DNA from: Bacillota bacterium
GTDB taxonomy: Bacteria; Bacillota; Clostridia; Oscillospirales; Oscillospiraceae
DNA length: 64,000 nt
Assembly (NCBI GenBank): GCA_029224785.1
Contig: JAQXVF010000001.1
Location: forward strand, 44,986 to 108,985
Reading direction: 5' to 3'
The translations under genes and the position numbers were made by a program. The notes beneath the pieces are model-generated. The model searched no databases. It was not told the origin of the DNA and saw only the letters and a program-made list of their open reading frames with translations. Below are positions 1 through 8,708 of the stretch, piece after piece; the first letter of the stretch is position 1, and the number at the start of each line of letters is the position of its first letter.

Positions 1-611
1 TTGGCAACGATGTTCAGGAAATAAAACACAGCCGCCAGTCCCAGTCCGATTCCCAGGCCGCTGTGCCGAACGAATGCGGAGATCCCGAAGGTCACGGCGC
101 AGATCTCAAGCTGCATCAGCAGATTCGCCGTCAGAACCAGCGCCAGAGGCTTCCACTCCACATCCTCCCCGATCCACCGGATACACCCCGCACAAACCGC
201 GGCCACCACGGCGTTGAGGATGAGGATCTGAAGAACAACCGCCAGCAGCTTTTCGGCGAGGACCCGGGTCCTGGAAATGGGATGGGTCAGAAGGAACTCC
301 GCCGTGTGCTCTTTTTCCTCCTTGGCCAAAGCAGAAATGCCAATGAGTGCCGCAAAAAAAGCACCACCCAGTCCCAAAACGTTTCCGCACTCCACTCCGA
401 AAAACCCGATAAACTCACCGAAATTGATCTTATCCATGCCAAATGCTGCCGTAAAGCTGCCCATATCGGCAAAAATGGCGCTGAAATCCTCCATCTGGGA
501 CCCCATTTCCGGATAGATCAGGATACACAGGCCGATCATCAGTGAAATGGCTGCGGTCCAGATGACAAGGGACAGTCTCCCCTGCTTCAGCTCATGTTTA
601 CAGACCGTCAT
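1..611 (-). CDS. ABC-2 type transporter permease (partial, C-terminus beyond window)
   Basis: This is the membrane subunit of an ABC exporter. The reading frame is open from the ATG at 611 to the window edge (about 203 codons visible), so the C-terminus is missing. The visible part starts MTVCKHELKQG, has a hydrophobic segment at about residues 15-33, a stretch KEEKEHTAEFLLTHPISRTR typical of ABC-2 permeases between membrane segments 2 and 3, and further hydrophobic helices. Its start overlaps the stop of the upstream ATPase gene by 14 bp, so the two are translationally coupled and probably form one transporter. The substrate cannot be told. Drug, peptide or lipid export is usual for TetR-linked pairs of this kind. 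Confidence 0.8.
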   Translation of the reverse strand, partial: MTVCKHELKQGRLSLVIWTAAISLMIGLCILIYPEMGSQMEDFSAIFADMGSFTAAFGMDKINFGEFIGFFGVECGNVLGLGGAFFAALIGISALAKEEKEHTAEFLLTHPISRTRVLAEKLLAVVLQILILNAVVAAVCAGCIRWIGEDVEWKPLALVLTANLLMQLEICAVTFGISAFVRHSGLGIGLGLAAVFYFLNIVA

Positions 612-1488
612 CGCAGGTTTCCTCCTTTTCATAGTAGTGCAGGAAGATCTCTTCCAGATCCGGCTCCGTGATGGTAATGTCCCGGATGGGAAGCTCCGCC
701 ATTTTCCGCATCAGTTCCGCAGGTTTCCCGTCATACAGGAAGCTGATCCCGTCTTCCAACGGCTTCACATCCTTGGCATGGTCTATCTCCGGCAGCTCCC
801 GGATCCCCCGGACGGTGACCCGCTTTGCCTCAGTATGGCCCAGGTTTTCCACGCTGTCGCTGATCAGCAGTCTCCCCTCCCGAATGACCGCCGCGTGTGT
901 GCAGTATTTCTGCACCTCCGACAGCACGTGAGAAGAAAGGAACACCGTGGCGCCGTCCCGGTTTCGCTCCTTCAGCAGCTCAAAAAACTCCCGCTGCATC
1001 AGCGGATCCAGTCCGCTGGTCGGCTCGTCCATGATATACAGTATGGGTTTGTGCTGCATGGCGCAGACGATGCCCACTTTTTTCCGGTTTCCCAGAGAAA
1101 GTTCCTCCACTTTCCGGTTTGGGTCCAGCTCCAGCCGGCTGCAAAGACGCTGGGCCTCCTCCCTGCAGTCCTTTTTATGCAGATCCGCGGAAAACCGCAG
1201 CACATCCTTCACCCGCATTCCGCTGTAAAACATGGTTTCGGAGGGGAGATACCCTACCTGGGACAGAATCTGCTGTTTTTCCCGGCGGATGTCGTGCCCC
1301 AGGACCCGGGCTGCGCCTTCCGTAGGGGTGATCAACCCCAGCAGTGTCCGGATCGTGGTGCTCTTCCCTGCACCATTGGGGCCGATAAAACCATAGAAGG
1401 CTCCCTGCTCCACCGAAAGGCTCAGGTCGACGATCCCCCGGGACTTGCCGTAATACTTGGTCAGATGCTCTGTTTGGATTGCTTTCAT
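598..1488 (-). CDS. ABC transporter ATP-binding protein
   Basis: The product (296 aa) is the nucleotide-binding subunit that energises the adjacent ABC-2 permease. It has a Walker A motif GPNGAGKST at about residues 36-44, a signature region LSLGNRKKVG near 135 and a Walker B/D-loop ILYIMDEPTSGLDPL near 155-170. The signature deviates from canonical LSGGQ, as is common in CcmA/BcrA-like exporters. The last 80 residues form the usual C-terminal extension of this class. It follows the TetR gene by 4 bp and overlaps the permease gene, giving the operon tetR-ATPase-permease. The family assignment is firm; the substrate is unknown. Confidence 0.92.
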   Translation of the reverse strand: MKAIQTEHLTKYYGKSRGIVDLSLSVEQGAFYGFIGPNGAGKSTTIRTLLGLITPTEGAARVLGHDIRREKQQILSQVGYLPSETMFYSGMRVKDVLRFSADLHKKDCREEAQRLCSRLELDPNRKVEELSLGNRKKVGIVCAMQHKPILYIMDEPTSGLDPLMQREFFELLKERNRDGATVFLSSHVLSEVQKYCTHAAVIREGRLLISDSVENLGHTEAKRVTVRGIRELPEIDHAKDVKPLEDGISFLYDGKPAELMRKMAELPIRDITITEPDLEEIFLHYYEKEETCDDGL

Positions 1489-1492
1489 ATTG

Positions 1493-2104
1493 TCACTCCT
1501 TCTTCCGATATATGGATTTCCAGAATTGAATCAGCCTGCAAAAGTCCTGCTCCATCCGGCACCGGTCCACTCTGTCTCCCTGAGTCATTTCCCAGAGATA
1601 GCCTTCCGATGCCCAATACATTTCCCGGCACATCATTTCCAGATCCAGTCCGGGCCGAAAATCCTCCGGGTCCAGCCTTGCCAGGGTGCCGGAGGCGCCT
1701 GCCGTCACTTTTTTCCGATAGTTCCGCTGTACCTCCGGGCGGACCGCCTCGTCCTTTTCGTAAAATGCCCGGATGGCAAATTGGGCGACGTGAGGGTACT
1801 GCTCCATGATCCGGATCTTGGCAACCATCCCCCGTTCCATCATCTCGAACAGGTCATCTGTTTCCCGGCACCGGTGTTCCTCCAGGTATCTTTCTGTGAT
1901 CTCCGACGCCTTCTCCCACAAAAACAGGTACAGTTCTTTCTTGTTGCGGAAGTAGAAAAACAGCAGCGATTTGCTGATCCCCGCCGCATCTGCGATCTCC
2001 TGCATGGAGCATTTCCTGTATGGACTCCCCGAAAACACCCGGAACCCCCCGTTGATGATCCTCTGCAGTTTTTCCTCCGGCAAACGGAAAAACTTCTCGT
2101 TCAT
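1493..2104 (-). CDS. TetR family transcriptional regulator
   Basis: This is a 203-aa one-component repressor. The N-terminal helix-turn-helix (about residues 18-55, CSMQEIADAAGISKSLLFFYF) matches the TetR DNA-binding domain, and the helical C-terminal half would bind an inducer. Two in-frame ATGs lie close together. The AGGAGG Shine-Dalgarno abuts the first (2110) but is 7 nt from the second (2104), so 2104 is chosen. It is the first gene of the operon with the ABC exporter, the usual arrangement for a repressor of its own efflux system. A perfect 6-bp inverted repeat downstream of its -10 box is a likely autoregulatory operator. Confidence 0.9.
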   Translation of the reverse strand: MNEKFFRLPEEKLQRIINGGFRVFSGSPYRKCSMQEIADAAGISKSLLFFYFRNKKELYLFLWEKASEITERYLEEHRCRETDDLFEMMERGMVAKIRIMEQYPHVAQFAIRAFYEKDEAVRPEVQRNYRKKVTAGASGTLARLDPEDFRPGLDLEMMCREMYWASEGYLWEMTQGDRVDRCRMEQDFCRLIQFWKSIYRKKE

Positions 2105-2116
2105 AGCCATCCCTCC

Positions 2117-2143
2117 TGACCGAACCGGTCAATACTCATTATA
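2117..2143 (-). promoter_or_regulatory. Promoter -10 box and TetR operator candidate
   Basis: On the minus strand a TATAAT box (2138-2143) precedes the tetR operon, with no good -35. Just downstream, 2117-2131 is a perfect inverted repeat TGACCG-AAC-CGGTCA. Its position between the -10 box and the Shine-Dalgarno, next to a TetR gene, suggests autorepression (inference). Confidence 0.6.
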
Positions 2144-2254
2144 CTCCATTGACCATTTGGGGGAAGACCCTATTTGGCCTTTTCTGTTCCGATTGTAAAC
2201 CATCCGCCAGGGGGAATGTCAAGAAGAATATCTCTTTTTCGCAGAACACCCGCA

Positions 2255-2283
2255 TTGACAATGACGTGCTGCCTTTCTATAAT
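2255..2283 (+). promoter_or_regulatory. Consensus sigma-70 promoter for the GNAT gene
   Basis: TTGACA (2255-2260), 17-bp spacer, TATAAT (2278-2283): both hexamers match the housekeeping consensus exactly, 23 bp upstream of the acetyltransferase ATG. It is divergent from the tetR promoter. Confidence 0.85.
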
Positions 2284-2305
2284 GGAAAAAACGGAGGTGA
2301 CTTCC

Positions 2306-2863
2306 ATGCGTTACGAAAAAACCGTGATTCTGAAGAACGGAAAAACCTGTCTTCTCCGCGGGGCCGACGGAGACGATGCCGGAGCCGTGTATTCGGTTTT
2401 CGTGCAAACCCACGCCCAGACGGATTTTCTGCTGAGCTATCCGGATGAGATCACCATGACCGAGGAGGAAGAACGGCAGTATCTGGAGGAGCAGGCGAAG
2501 AGCAGCAATTCTATTGAGATCTGCGCTTATGTGGATGGCATCCCGGCAGGCACCGGTGGAATCTCCCCCGTAGGGACCTGCAGCAAGCTTGCCCACCGGG
2601 CTTCCTTCGGTGTTGCAGTGGACAAGTCCTTCTGGGGATTGGGCATTGGCCGTGCGCTGACACAGGCCAGCCTGGAATGCGCGAAAGCAGCCGGGTATTC
2701 CCAGGTAGAGCTGGATGTGGTTGCGGAGAACCAGTCCGCCTGCAGCCTGTACCGCAGTCTGGGCTTCCGGGAATACGGCCGGAATCCCAAGGGCTTTCGC
2801 TCCCGCTCCGGCCAATGGCAGGAGCTGATCCTGATGTATCTGGATCTGGATGATCTGCATTAA
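2306..2863 (+). CDS. GNAT family N-acetyltransferase
   Basis: The product (185 aa) is predicted to transfer an acetyl group from acetyl-CoA to an amine. The GNAT fold is seen in the acetyl-CoA loop FWGLGIGRALTQ (about residues 115-126) and in the motif B segment AENQSACSLYRSLGF near 145-160, with a C-terminal strand LILMYLDLDD. The start at 2306 is chosen because GGAGGTGA lies 6 nt upstream and a consensus promoter ends at 2283; longer in-frame starts would precede the promoter. It is a single-gene unit ended by a hairpin. The acceptor may be a small molecule or a protein N-terminus; this cannot be decided from sequence. Confidence 0.88.
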   Translation: MRYEKTVILKNGKTCLLRGADGDDAGAVYSVFVQTHAQTDFLLSYPDEITMTEEEERQYLEEQAKSSNSIEICAYVDGIPAGTGGISPVGTCSKLAHRASFGVAVDKSFWGLGIGRALTQASLECAKAAGYSQVELDVVAENQSACSLYRSLGFREYGRNPKGFRSRSGQWQELILMYLDLDDLH

Positions 2864-2895
2864 TGGCACAGATTCAAGCATCTTCCATCATGCGA

Positions 2896-2928
2896 AGCAC
2901 CCCCGATGGCTTTTCCATCGGGGGTGCT
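2896..2928 (+). terminator. Hairpin downstream of GNAT gene
   Basis: A 14-bp perfect stem (AGCACCCCCGATGG and its complement) around a 5-nt loop, 30 bp after the acetyltransferase stop. The following U-run is weak, and it sits between convergent genes, so it may act on both strands. Confidence 0.65.
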
Positions 2929-2992
2929 GTGATCTTTCAGAGGCGGAGCGGATACCCACTCCGCCTCATGATTGAATTCTCGTAATCTGCTC

Positions 2993-4789
2993 TCACCGAC
3001 TGAATTCTACCAGTTCCACGGTGTATCCCGCTTCCCGCAGGCCATCTACCAGGTTCTGGTCTCCCAGGACGTGGGCCAGGCCCACGCAGTAGAAGATTAC
3101 TCTGCCGCTTTCCAGGAAATCGATGGCCTTCTGCAGCATCAGGGGATTCCGGTCCCCGATCATGTAGGTATCGTATTCCTGGTTCAGCGTCTCCATTTCC
3201 TCCTCGGTGTATCCCTCGGGGATCCATTCGTCCTCCGGATCCTCCTGGTCTTCCTCTTGGAAATAGGCAATAATCTCGGCTTCGTCGCCTCTGCACCAGA
3301 TCTCAAACATTTCCAGGCAGGAATCCAGATATTCCACCGGATCCTGCTCCAGGCTGCTGATCAGCAGAAGCTGCTGCAGCCGGTCGGAACAGCCCAATCC
3401 GATTGCCAGGTGGTCTTCAAACGCTTCCAGGCTGATGACCTCTTTCTCCTGGGCATAGGCCCGGCTGATCAGACGGGAATCCACGCCGAAATCGTACTTC
3501 AGCTCACACAGATCCATCAGGGAGTTGTCTAATTCAGAGGACCACACCGCTGCGGTCAGACTGTCCAGATAGAATCGGTACAGGCCGGCGCGCTTCATGG
3601 CCTCCACCGCGTCCTCATAAACGGACTCCTCGATATGATCGGTGATCTCACTGCCGTCCTCATAGTAGAAGTTGCCCCGCATTTCGTCGGCGAACTCCTC
3701 GTCCTCGTCCATCAGCCGGCTCATCCGCTCCGTGTCCACTTCCACTGCCAGGGCATCCGCATTGTCGAAGGCCTGATACAGCTCCTCCGGCAGGTAGCTG
3801 GTCCGTTCGTCACCGATGTGGATGGTTCCCAGCAGCCACATCTCCTGACCGGACTGTCCGGTCACATGATAGAACACAGGCGTTGCCTTTTCCTCCGGCT
3901 CCGCTACGGGGCCGTCGGTATCGGTGATCTCCTTGTAGGCCGAGTAGCTGTCCGGCTCCACCTGAAGAAAGAAATCATAGATCTGGGGAATGGTCTCCCC
4001 TTCGTACGCATACTCGAACGTAATGTTCTCGTTAAAGGCCAGCAGGGCTCCCGTTGCCTTATCCACCAGCGCATAACCGCCGGCACTGGTCAGGGCATGG
4101 CTTTCGGTGAGAACATCCACCGCTTTCCGGTTGATGCCCACCGCATCGCAGAAGAAGTCCGCCAGCTTGGTGTAGGCATCCTCGCCGTATGTAAACGCCA
4201 TGTAATACCGGCTTCCCAGATCCTCCACCGTCACGTCGGAAACATATTCCCACCGAACGGTCAGATCGTCCAGCTCCTTCAGAAAGCTCTTTTCCAGATT
4301 CGCCGGATCCAGGGAGTCGTCCTCATAGGACTCTTCCGTATCATCCCGGAAATACGTATACAGCCCATCCTTGTAGGTCTCGGTGACGGTAAACTCCGTA
4401 ATCTCCCCGCCTGTGTTTTCCGTGATGTTCTGTTCCAACTTGCCGATGTAGTCCGCTCCATGGCCATAACTGTACAGGCTGTTGCTGACCTCCGCCACAT
4501 ATCCGGCCAGATATGCCAGATACAGCGTATCGGAATAATAGGAATAGGTGTGGGATTCGAGCGCCTTGGCCAAAGCACCTGCCACCAGCTCTTCCGGTTC
4601 GGGAATCGGAGGCTCCGTTTCCTCCGAAGGCTCTGTCGCAGGCTCTGTGGGTGCAAAGGTGGCCTCCGTTGTGCTTTCCGAAGGGGCTGCCGTGGTCTCC
4701 GTGGTCACCGCCGGGCCTGCTTTTCCGCCGCAGGCCGTCACAGACAGGCAAATTGCAAGTACAAGCACGATGCAGATCGTTTTTTTCAT
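2993..4789 (-). CDS. TraB/GumN family lipoprotein
   Basis: This is a 598-aa predicted surface lipoprotein. The start at 4789 gives a clean lipoprotein signal (MKKTICIVLVLAICLSVTAC, lipobox VTAC), whereas longer in-frame starts would bury it. A Thr/Glu/Pro-rich linker (about 25-70) follows, then a region of about 230 residues that I do not recognise. The C-terminal half is a TraB/GumN domain: GTIHIGD near residue 322 and the second GxxH element VGLAHVLGD near the end. TraB-family members are proposed metal-dependent peptidases or peptide-binding proteins; the first example blocks a pheromone in Enterococcus. A role in degrading or sensing extracellular peptides is inference. It is monocistronic with its own promoter. 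Confidence 0.85.
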   Translation of the reverse strand: MKKTICIVLVLAICLSVTACGGKAGPAVTTETTAAPSESTTEATFAPTEPATEPSEETEPPIPEPEELVAGALAKALESHTYSYYSDTLYLAYLAGYVAEVSNSLYSYGHGADYIGKLEQNITENTGGEITEFTVTETYKDGLYTYFRDDTEESYEDDSLDPANLEKSFLKELDDLTVRWEYVSDVTVEDLGSRYYMAFTYGEDAYTKLADFFCDAVGINRKAVDVLTESHALTSAGGYALVDKATGALLAFNENITFEYAYEGETIPQIYDFFLQVEPDSYSAYKEITDTDGPVAEPEEKATPVFYHVTGQSGQEMWLLGTIHIGDERTSYLPEELYQAFDNADALAVEVDTERMSRLMDEDEEFADEMRGNFYYEDGSEITDHIEESVYEDAVEAMKRAGLYRFYLDSLTAAVWSSELDNSLMDLCELKYDFGVDSRLISRAYAQEKEVISLEAFEDHLAIGLGCSDRLQQLLLISSLEQDPVEYLDSCLEMFEIWCRGDEAEIIAYFQEEDQEDPEDEWIPEGYTEEEMETLNQEYDTYMIGDRNPLMLQKAIDFLESGRVIFYCVGLAHVLGDQNLVDGLREAGYTVELVEFSR

Positions 4790-4852
4790 AGTACCCAGTC
4801 CTTTCCTTTGTATCTGCCTTCCAAAAACGGCAGCGTGGGGCTGTATATGCTC

Positions 4853-4881
4853 AGTATACCGTATTCCCCGGAAAAACACAA
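4853..4881 (-). promoter_or_regulatory. Promoter of the TraB-family lipoprotein gene
   Basis: Minus strand TTGTGT (4876-4881), 17-bp spacer, TATACT (4853-4858), about 65 bp upstream of the ATG at 4789. Confidence 0.6.
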
Positions 4882-4931
4882 GAAAATGTGTTAATCTTTC
4901 ATGTTTTCCCAAATCTGCCAACTTTGGGGAA

Positions 4932-4970
4932 GTAATTCAGCCGCTGCCACGGCAGCGGCTGATGAATTAC
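4932..4970 (-). terminator. Hairpin at the end of the gdpP-ftsH operon
   Basis: A long stem (GTAATTC plus AGCCGCTGCC paired with GGCAGCGGCT and GAATTAC) begins at the ftsH stop codon. There is no U-run, so it may act as a 3' stabilising hairpin rather than an intrinsic terminator. Confidence 0.5.
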
Positions 4971-6859
4971 AGGGAATCGGCCTTTTCGGAGGGAGAACGC
5001 TCTGCCTCTCCTTCAAAGAAGGAGACAGCGGAAGCTTCTTCAATGGGCCGGCCTTCCATGCAGGCCCGGAACTGTTCTCCGGTCATGGTTTCCTTCTCCA
5101 TCAGGAAACGGGCCACCTGCTTCAGCTTTTCCCCATCTCTCGTCAGAATCTCCTGACACTGGCGGTACGCCTTGTCTATGAGCAGCTTCACCTGCTCGTC
5201 AATGATCCCGGCTACCTGCTCGGAATAGCCCTTGGTCTTTTCGTAGTCTCTGCCGATGAACACCTCGTCATCGCTGAGATAGGAGACGGTACCCAGCTTA
5301 TCGTTCATACCGTACTGGGCCACCATGCTGCGGGCCAGCTTGGAAGCACGGTCGATGTCGTTGGAAGCACCTGTGGAAATGTCATGGAGGAACAGAGCCT
5401 CCGCCACCCGTCCGCCCAGAAGTCCCACGATGTTTTCGTACATCTCATTGCGGGTCATATGGGTGCTTTCCTCCCGGGGCATACTCCAGGTCAGTCCCAG
5501 GGCCTGGCCTCTGGGAATAATGGAGATCTGGGTCACCGGGTCATGGGTGGGCAGGCTGTACATAGCCACGGCATGACCTGCCTCATGGACGGCAGTCAGC
5601 CACCGGTCCTTCTCCAGCCGCATACGGCTGCGCTTTTCCGGGCCGGCAAGGATCTTCATCATAGCCTCGTTCAGGTCTTCCATGGTCAGCACCGGTCGAT
5701 TGTTCCGGATCGCCAGGATCGCTGCCTCGTTGAGAAGATTTGCCAGGTCCGCTCCGGTAAAACCGGAGGTCCGGGCAGCAACCGTCTTCAGATCCACGGA
5801 GCCGTCCAGCCGTTTCCCTCTGGCATGGACCTTCAGGATCTCTTCGCGGCCCTTGGCATCCGGGGCGCCCACATAGATCTGCCGGTCAAACCGGCCGGGA
5901 CGCAGCAGCGCCTTGTCCAGAATGTCCGGACGGTTGGTAGCCGCCATGACGATGACGCCCTCGTTCTTGCCGAAGCCGTCCATCTCCACCAGAAGCTGGT
6001 TCAGGGTCTGCTCCCGTTCGTCGTGGCCGCCGCCCAGACCGGAACCGCGTTTCCGGCCCACCGCATCGATCTCGTCAATGAAAATGATGGCGGGGGCTGA
6101 CTTCTTCGCCTGGTCAAACAGGTCCCGAACCCGGCTCGCACCGACGCCCACATACATCTCCATGAAATCCGAGCCGGAAATGGACAGGAACTGGACGCCT
6201 GCCTCCCCGGCCACTGCCCGTGCCAGCAGGGTCTTGCCGGTGCCCGGAGGGCCCACCAGCAGGATGCCGTGGGGGATCTTGGCGCCGATGGCGGTGTATT
6301 TATCCGGATTCCGGAGGAAATCCACCACTTCCTGAAGCTCTTTCTTCTCTTCCTCCGCACCGGCCACATCCTGGAAGGTGGCAGGCTTACCGTCGGCACC
6401 CAGACTGACCCGGGCTTTGCCGAAGTTGTTCATGGGATTGGAATTGTTCATCCGCCCCACCAGCACCAGCCAGAGGAACAGCAGAACCAGGCCCACCAGC
6501 AGGGCAGGCAGCACATAATCATAGGGACTTCTTTCCTCTGCGGGAATGAAGTCGTAGGAAAGCAGGATGCCGTCCGTCTTCTGCCGGGTGATCATCGGCA
6601 TCATTTCCTCCCGGAAGCTGGCCTCATCGGAGAGGTTGGCAACCAGGGTGGTTTTTCCGTTTACGTTTTCCCAAAGCTCCATGGAGATCAGGTGATCCTT
6701 CACCACAAAGCTCTTCACCTTTTCCTGTTCAAAAAGGTCCACCACCTGGGAGTAGCTCAGGCCGTCGGTGCGGCTGTCAAAAATGCCCAACACCCAGGAA
6801 AAAGCGGTGATCAGCACCACCGCATAGACAACGGTAACAAGGATTCTGCGATTATTCAA
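4967..6859 (-). CDS. ftsH: ATP-dependent zinc metalloprotease FtsH
   Basis: FtsH (630 aa) is a membrane-bound hexameric AAA protease that degrades misfolded membrane proteins and short-lived regulators. Two transmembrane helices (about 8-26 and 113-132) flank an extracytoplasmic domain. The AAA module has Walker A GPPGTGKT (about 203-210), Walker [12 protein letters not shown], and the second region of homology ending RPGRFDRQ. The M41 zinc site HEAGH lies near 425. The start codon is TTG with GGAGG 7 nt upstream. It is the last gene of gdpP-rplI-dnaB-tilS-hpt-ftsH, the tilS-hpt-ftsH order being conserved in Firmicutes. Length is normal for the family. Confidence 0.97.
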   Translation of the reverse strand: MNNRRILVTVVYAVVLITAFSWVLGIFDSRTDGLSYSQVVDLFEQEKVKSFVVKDHLISMELWENVNGKTTLVANLSDEASFREEMMPMITRQKTDGILLSYDFIPAEERSPYDYVLPALLVGLVLLFLWLVLVGRMNNSNPMNNFGKARVSLGADGKPATFQDVAGAEEEKKELQEVVDFLRNPDKYTAIGAKIPHGILLVGPPGTGKTLLARAVAGEAGVQFLSISGSDFMEMYVGVGASRVRDLFDQAKKSAPAIIFIDEIDAVGRKRGSGLGGGHDEREQTLNQLLVEMDGFGKNEGVIVMAATNRPDILDKALLRPGRFDRQIYVGAPDAKGREEILKVHARGKRLDGSVDLKTVAARTSGFTGADLANLLNEAAILAIRNNRPVLTMEDLNEAMMKILAGPEKRSRMRLEKDRWLTAVHEAGHAVAMYSLPTHDPVTQISIIPRGQALGLTWSMPREESTHMTRNEMYENIVGLLGGRVAEALFLHDISTGASNDIDRASKLARSMVAQYGMNDKLGTVSYLSDDEVFIGRDYEKTKGYSEQVAGIIDEQVKLLIDKAYRQCQEILTRDGEKLKQVARFLMEKETMTGEQFRACMEGRPIEEASAVSFFEGEAERSPSEKADSL

Positions 6860-6870
6860 TGGGTGCCTCC

Positions 6871-7410
6871 TTACAGATATGCTTCCGGCTTCAGAATGCC
6901 CACATAGGGAAGATTCCGGTACTGCTCCCGGTAATCCAGGCCATAGCCCACCACAAACTCGTTGGGGATCACAAAGCCCACATAATCCGGCTTGACGGTC
7001 ACGCCGGATCTGCGGCGTTCCGGCTTATCCAGAAGTGTGCAGATCTTCAGCGAAGCAGGCTCCTTGGCCAGCAGATGGTCATAGGTAAACTGCAGGGAGC
7101 TTCCGGTGTCAAATATATCCTCCAGAATCACCACATGACGGCCCTTGATGTCCTCGGAAACGTCTCTCTTGACCACCATATTCCCGGTGGATTCCGTTCC
7201 GGCATAGGAGGAAATCCACATGAAATCGATCTGGCAGGGCACCCGGATTTTTCGAATCACATCCGAAAAGAACACCACAACACCCTTCAGGACGCCGACA
7301 AAAATCGGATTCTTCCCCTCATAATCCCGGCTGAGCCGGTCCCCCAGCTCTGCCACCTTGGCTGCGATCTCCTCTTCGCTCAGCAGGACACGCAAAATTT
7401 CTTCTTCCAT
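6871..7410 (-). CDS. hpt: Hypoxanthine phosphoribosyltransferase
   Basis: A purine salvage enzyme (179 aa) converting hypoxanthine or guanine plus PRPP to IMP or GMP. The PRPP-binding motif is VVILEDIFDTGSSL (about residues 90-103), a slight variant of the usual EDIIDTG. The PPi loop VGVLKG near 45-50 and the purine-binding segment KPDYVGFVIPNEFVVGYGLDY near the C-terminus are present. It lies between tilS (11-bp gap) and ftsH (11-bp gap), the conserved order in Bacillus and Clostridia. In B. subtilis TilS and HprT jointly affect ftsH expression; whether this applies here is inference. Confidence 0.95.
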   Translation of the reverse strand: MEEEILRVLLSEEEIAAKVAELGDRLSRDYEGKNPIFVGVLKGVVVFFSDVIRKIRVPCQIDFMWISSYAGTESTGNMVVKRDVSEDIKGRHVVILEDIFDTGSSLQFTYDHLLAKEPASLKICTLLDKPERRRSGVTVKPDYVGFVIPNEFVVGYGLDYREQYRNLPYVGILKPEAYL

Positions 7411-7421
7411 TTTTTCCTCCG

Positions 7422-8708
7422 TTATTCTGTATCATTCTCTCGATCCGCCGGCAAAAAGAGGATCTCCGCCGCCGGGAGGTTCTTTTGAATTCGGTCCAGA
7501 TTTCCGCCGATGCCGAAAACGGCAATGATGCCGGCATCATCCTCCGCCACCGGGATCCGGCAGCGCAGATGAGCCGGGATCTTCCGGTCAATCATCAGCT
7601 TCTTCAGTGTTTTGGTCCCGCCGGGAAGGCGGATGGTGTCTCCTGTTTTCCGGCTGCGCAAACGGATCTGTCCGCAGGGAGAAAAGGGGATCCTGTCTGT
7701 TCCGCTGCAGATCTCATGGGCCTGACGGCAGATTACAGACACGTTCCACTCCGGAACGGTCAGCGTTTCGCCCACATTCAGGAGATACTCTCTGTTTTCC
7801 TCCGGCTCCGGCAAAGCCTCCAGCCTGCCGTACACCCTGCCAAGGGTCACACCCCCGGGAAAGGAAGCCCGGGCCGAGGGATTCTCCGAAAAAACCAGCC
7901 GGTCCGCCAAACGCAGATGCTCTGCCTCCGGTTCCCGGACGCCGTTTTCCTTCAGCAGCTTCTCCAGCGCCCGGTACCGAACCGGCATCGGCAAAGTGCG
8001 CAGCGCTGCACAATCGCCTCCTGCCGTTTCCGCCGTCTGCGACAGAAACGCTTCGTCCTCCCGCAGAAGCAGCGCCATCCGGGAGACATTTCCCGAAAAC
8101 CGGGGATTTTCCTGCTGAAGCAGCGGCAGCACCCCATGACGGATCCGATTGCGCAGGAACGTATCAGACGCGTTGCTGCTGTCCTCCACGTGAGGGATGA
8201 AATACTCCTTCAGAAACCGGTCCACTTCTTCCCGGGTCACCGTCAGCATGGGGCGAATCAGGTTTCCCCGGCTGGGAGCGATTCCTCCCAGCCCTTTCAG
8301 ACCGGTTCCGCGGACCAGATGCATCAGAACCGTTTCCGCGTTGTCATCCGCCGTGTGGGCTGTGGCGACTTTTCCGTCCAGAGAAGAGAAAAATCCGTAT
8401 CTTGCTTCCCTGGCGGCAGCCTCCAGTCCCTTCTTCCCCGGCAGCACCTCTGCCTCGCCGCATAGAAACGGGATCCCATGTCCGGCACAGAAGTCCCGGA
8501 CAAATGCCTGATCCCGATCCGATTCCTCATGGCGAAGATGGTGATTGAAATGGGCGGCAGACACGGAAATACCCAGATTTTTCCGCAGCAGGACCATGCA
8601 CCACAGCAGCGCCATGGAATCCGCCCCGCCGGACACGGCGCAGATCACATGATCTCCGGGAGCCACAAGATGGCGGCTGCGGAGAAACCCGGCAACTTTA
8701 TTCAGCAT
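7422..8708 (-). CDS. tilS: tRNA(Ile)-lysidine synthetase
   Basis: TilS (428 aa) attaches lysine to C34 of the tRNA-Ile that reads AUA codons, using ATP. The N-terminal PP-loop ATPase motif SGGADS is at about residues 26-31, followed by FNHHLR and the adenylation domain. The C-terminal half contains the TilS substrate-binding and tRNA-recognition domains (about 230-428). Its start overlaps the dnaB stop by 11 bp, so it is translationally coupled to dnaB, and hpt follows after 11 bp. The gene is essential in nearly all bacteria. Length is within the family range. Confidence 0.95.
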   Translation of the reverse strand: MLNKVAGFLRSRHLVAPGDHVICAVSGGADSMALLWCMVLLRKNLGISVSAAHFNHHLRHEESDRDQAFVRDFCAGHGIPFLCGEAEVLPGKKGLEAAAREARYGFFSSLDGKVATAHTADDNAETVLMHLVRGTGLKGLGGIAPSRGNLIRPMLTVTREEVDRFLKEYFIPHVEDSSNASDTFLRNRIRHGVLPLLQQENPRFSGNVSRMALLLREDEAFLSQTAETAGGDCAALRTLPMPVRYRALEKLLKENGVREPEAEHLRLADRLVFSENPSARASFPGGVTLGRVYGRLEALPEPEENREYLLNVGETLTVPEWNVSVICRQAHEICSGTDRIPFSPCGQIRLRSRKTGDTIRLPGGTKTLKKLMIDRKIPAHLRCRIPVAEDDAGIIAVFGIGGNLDRIQKNLPAAEILFLPADRENDTE

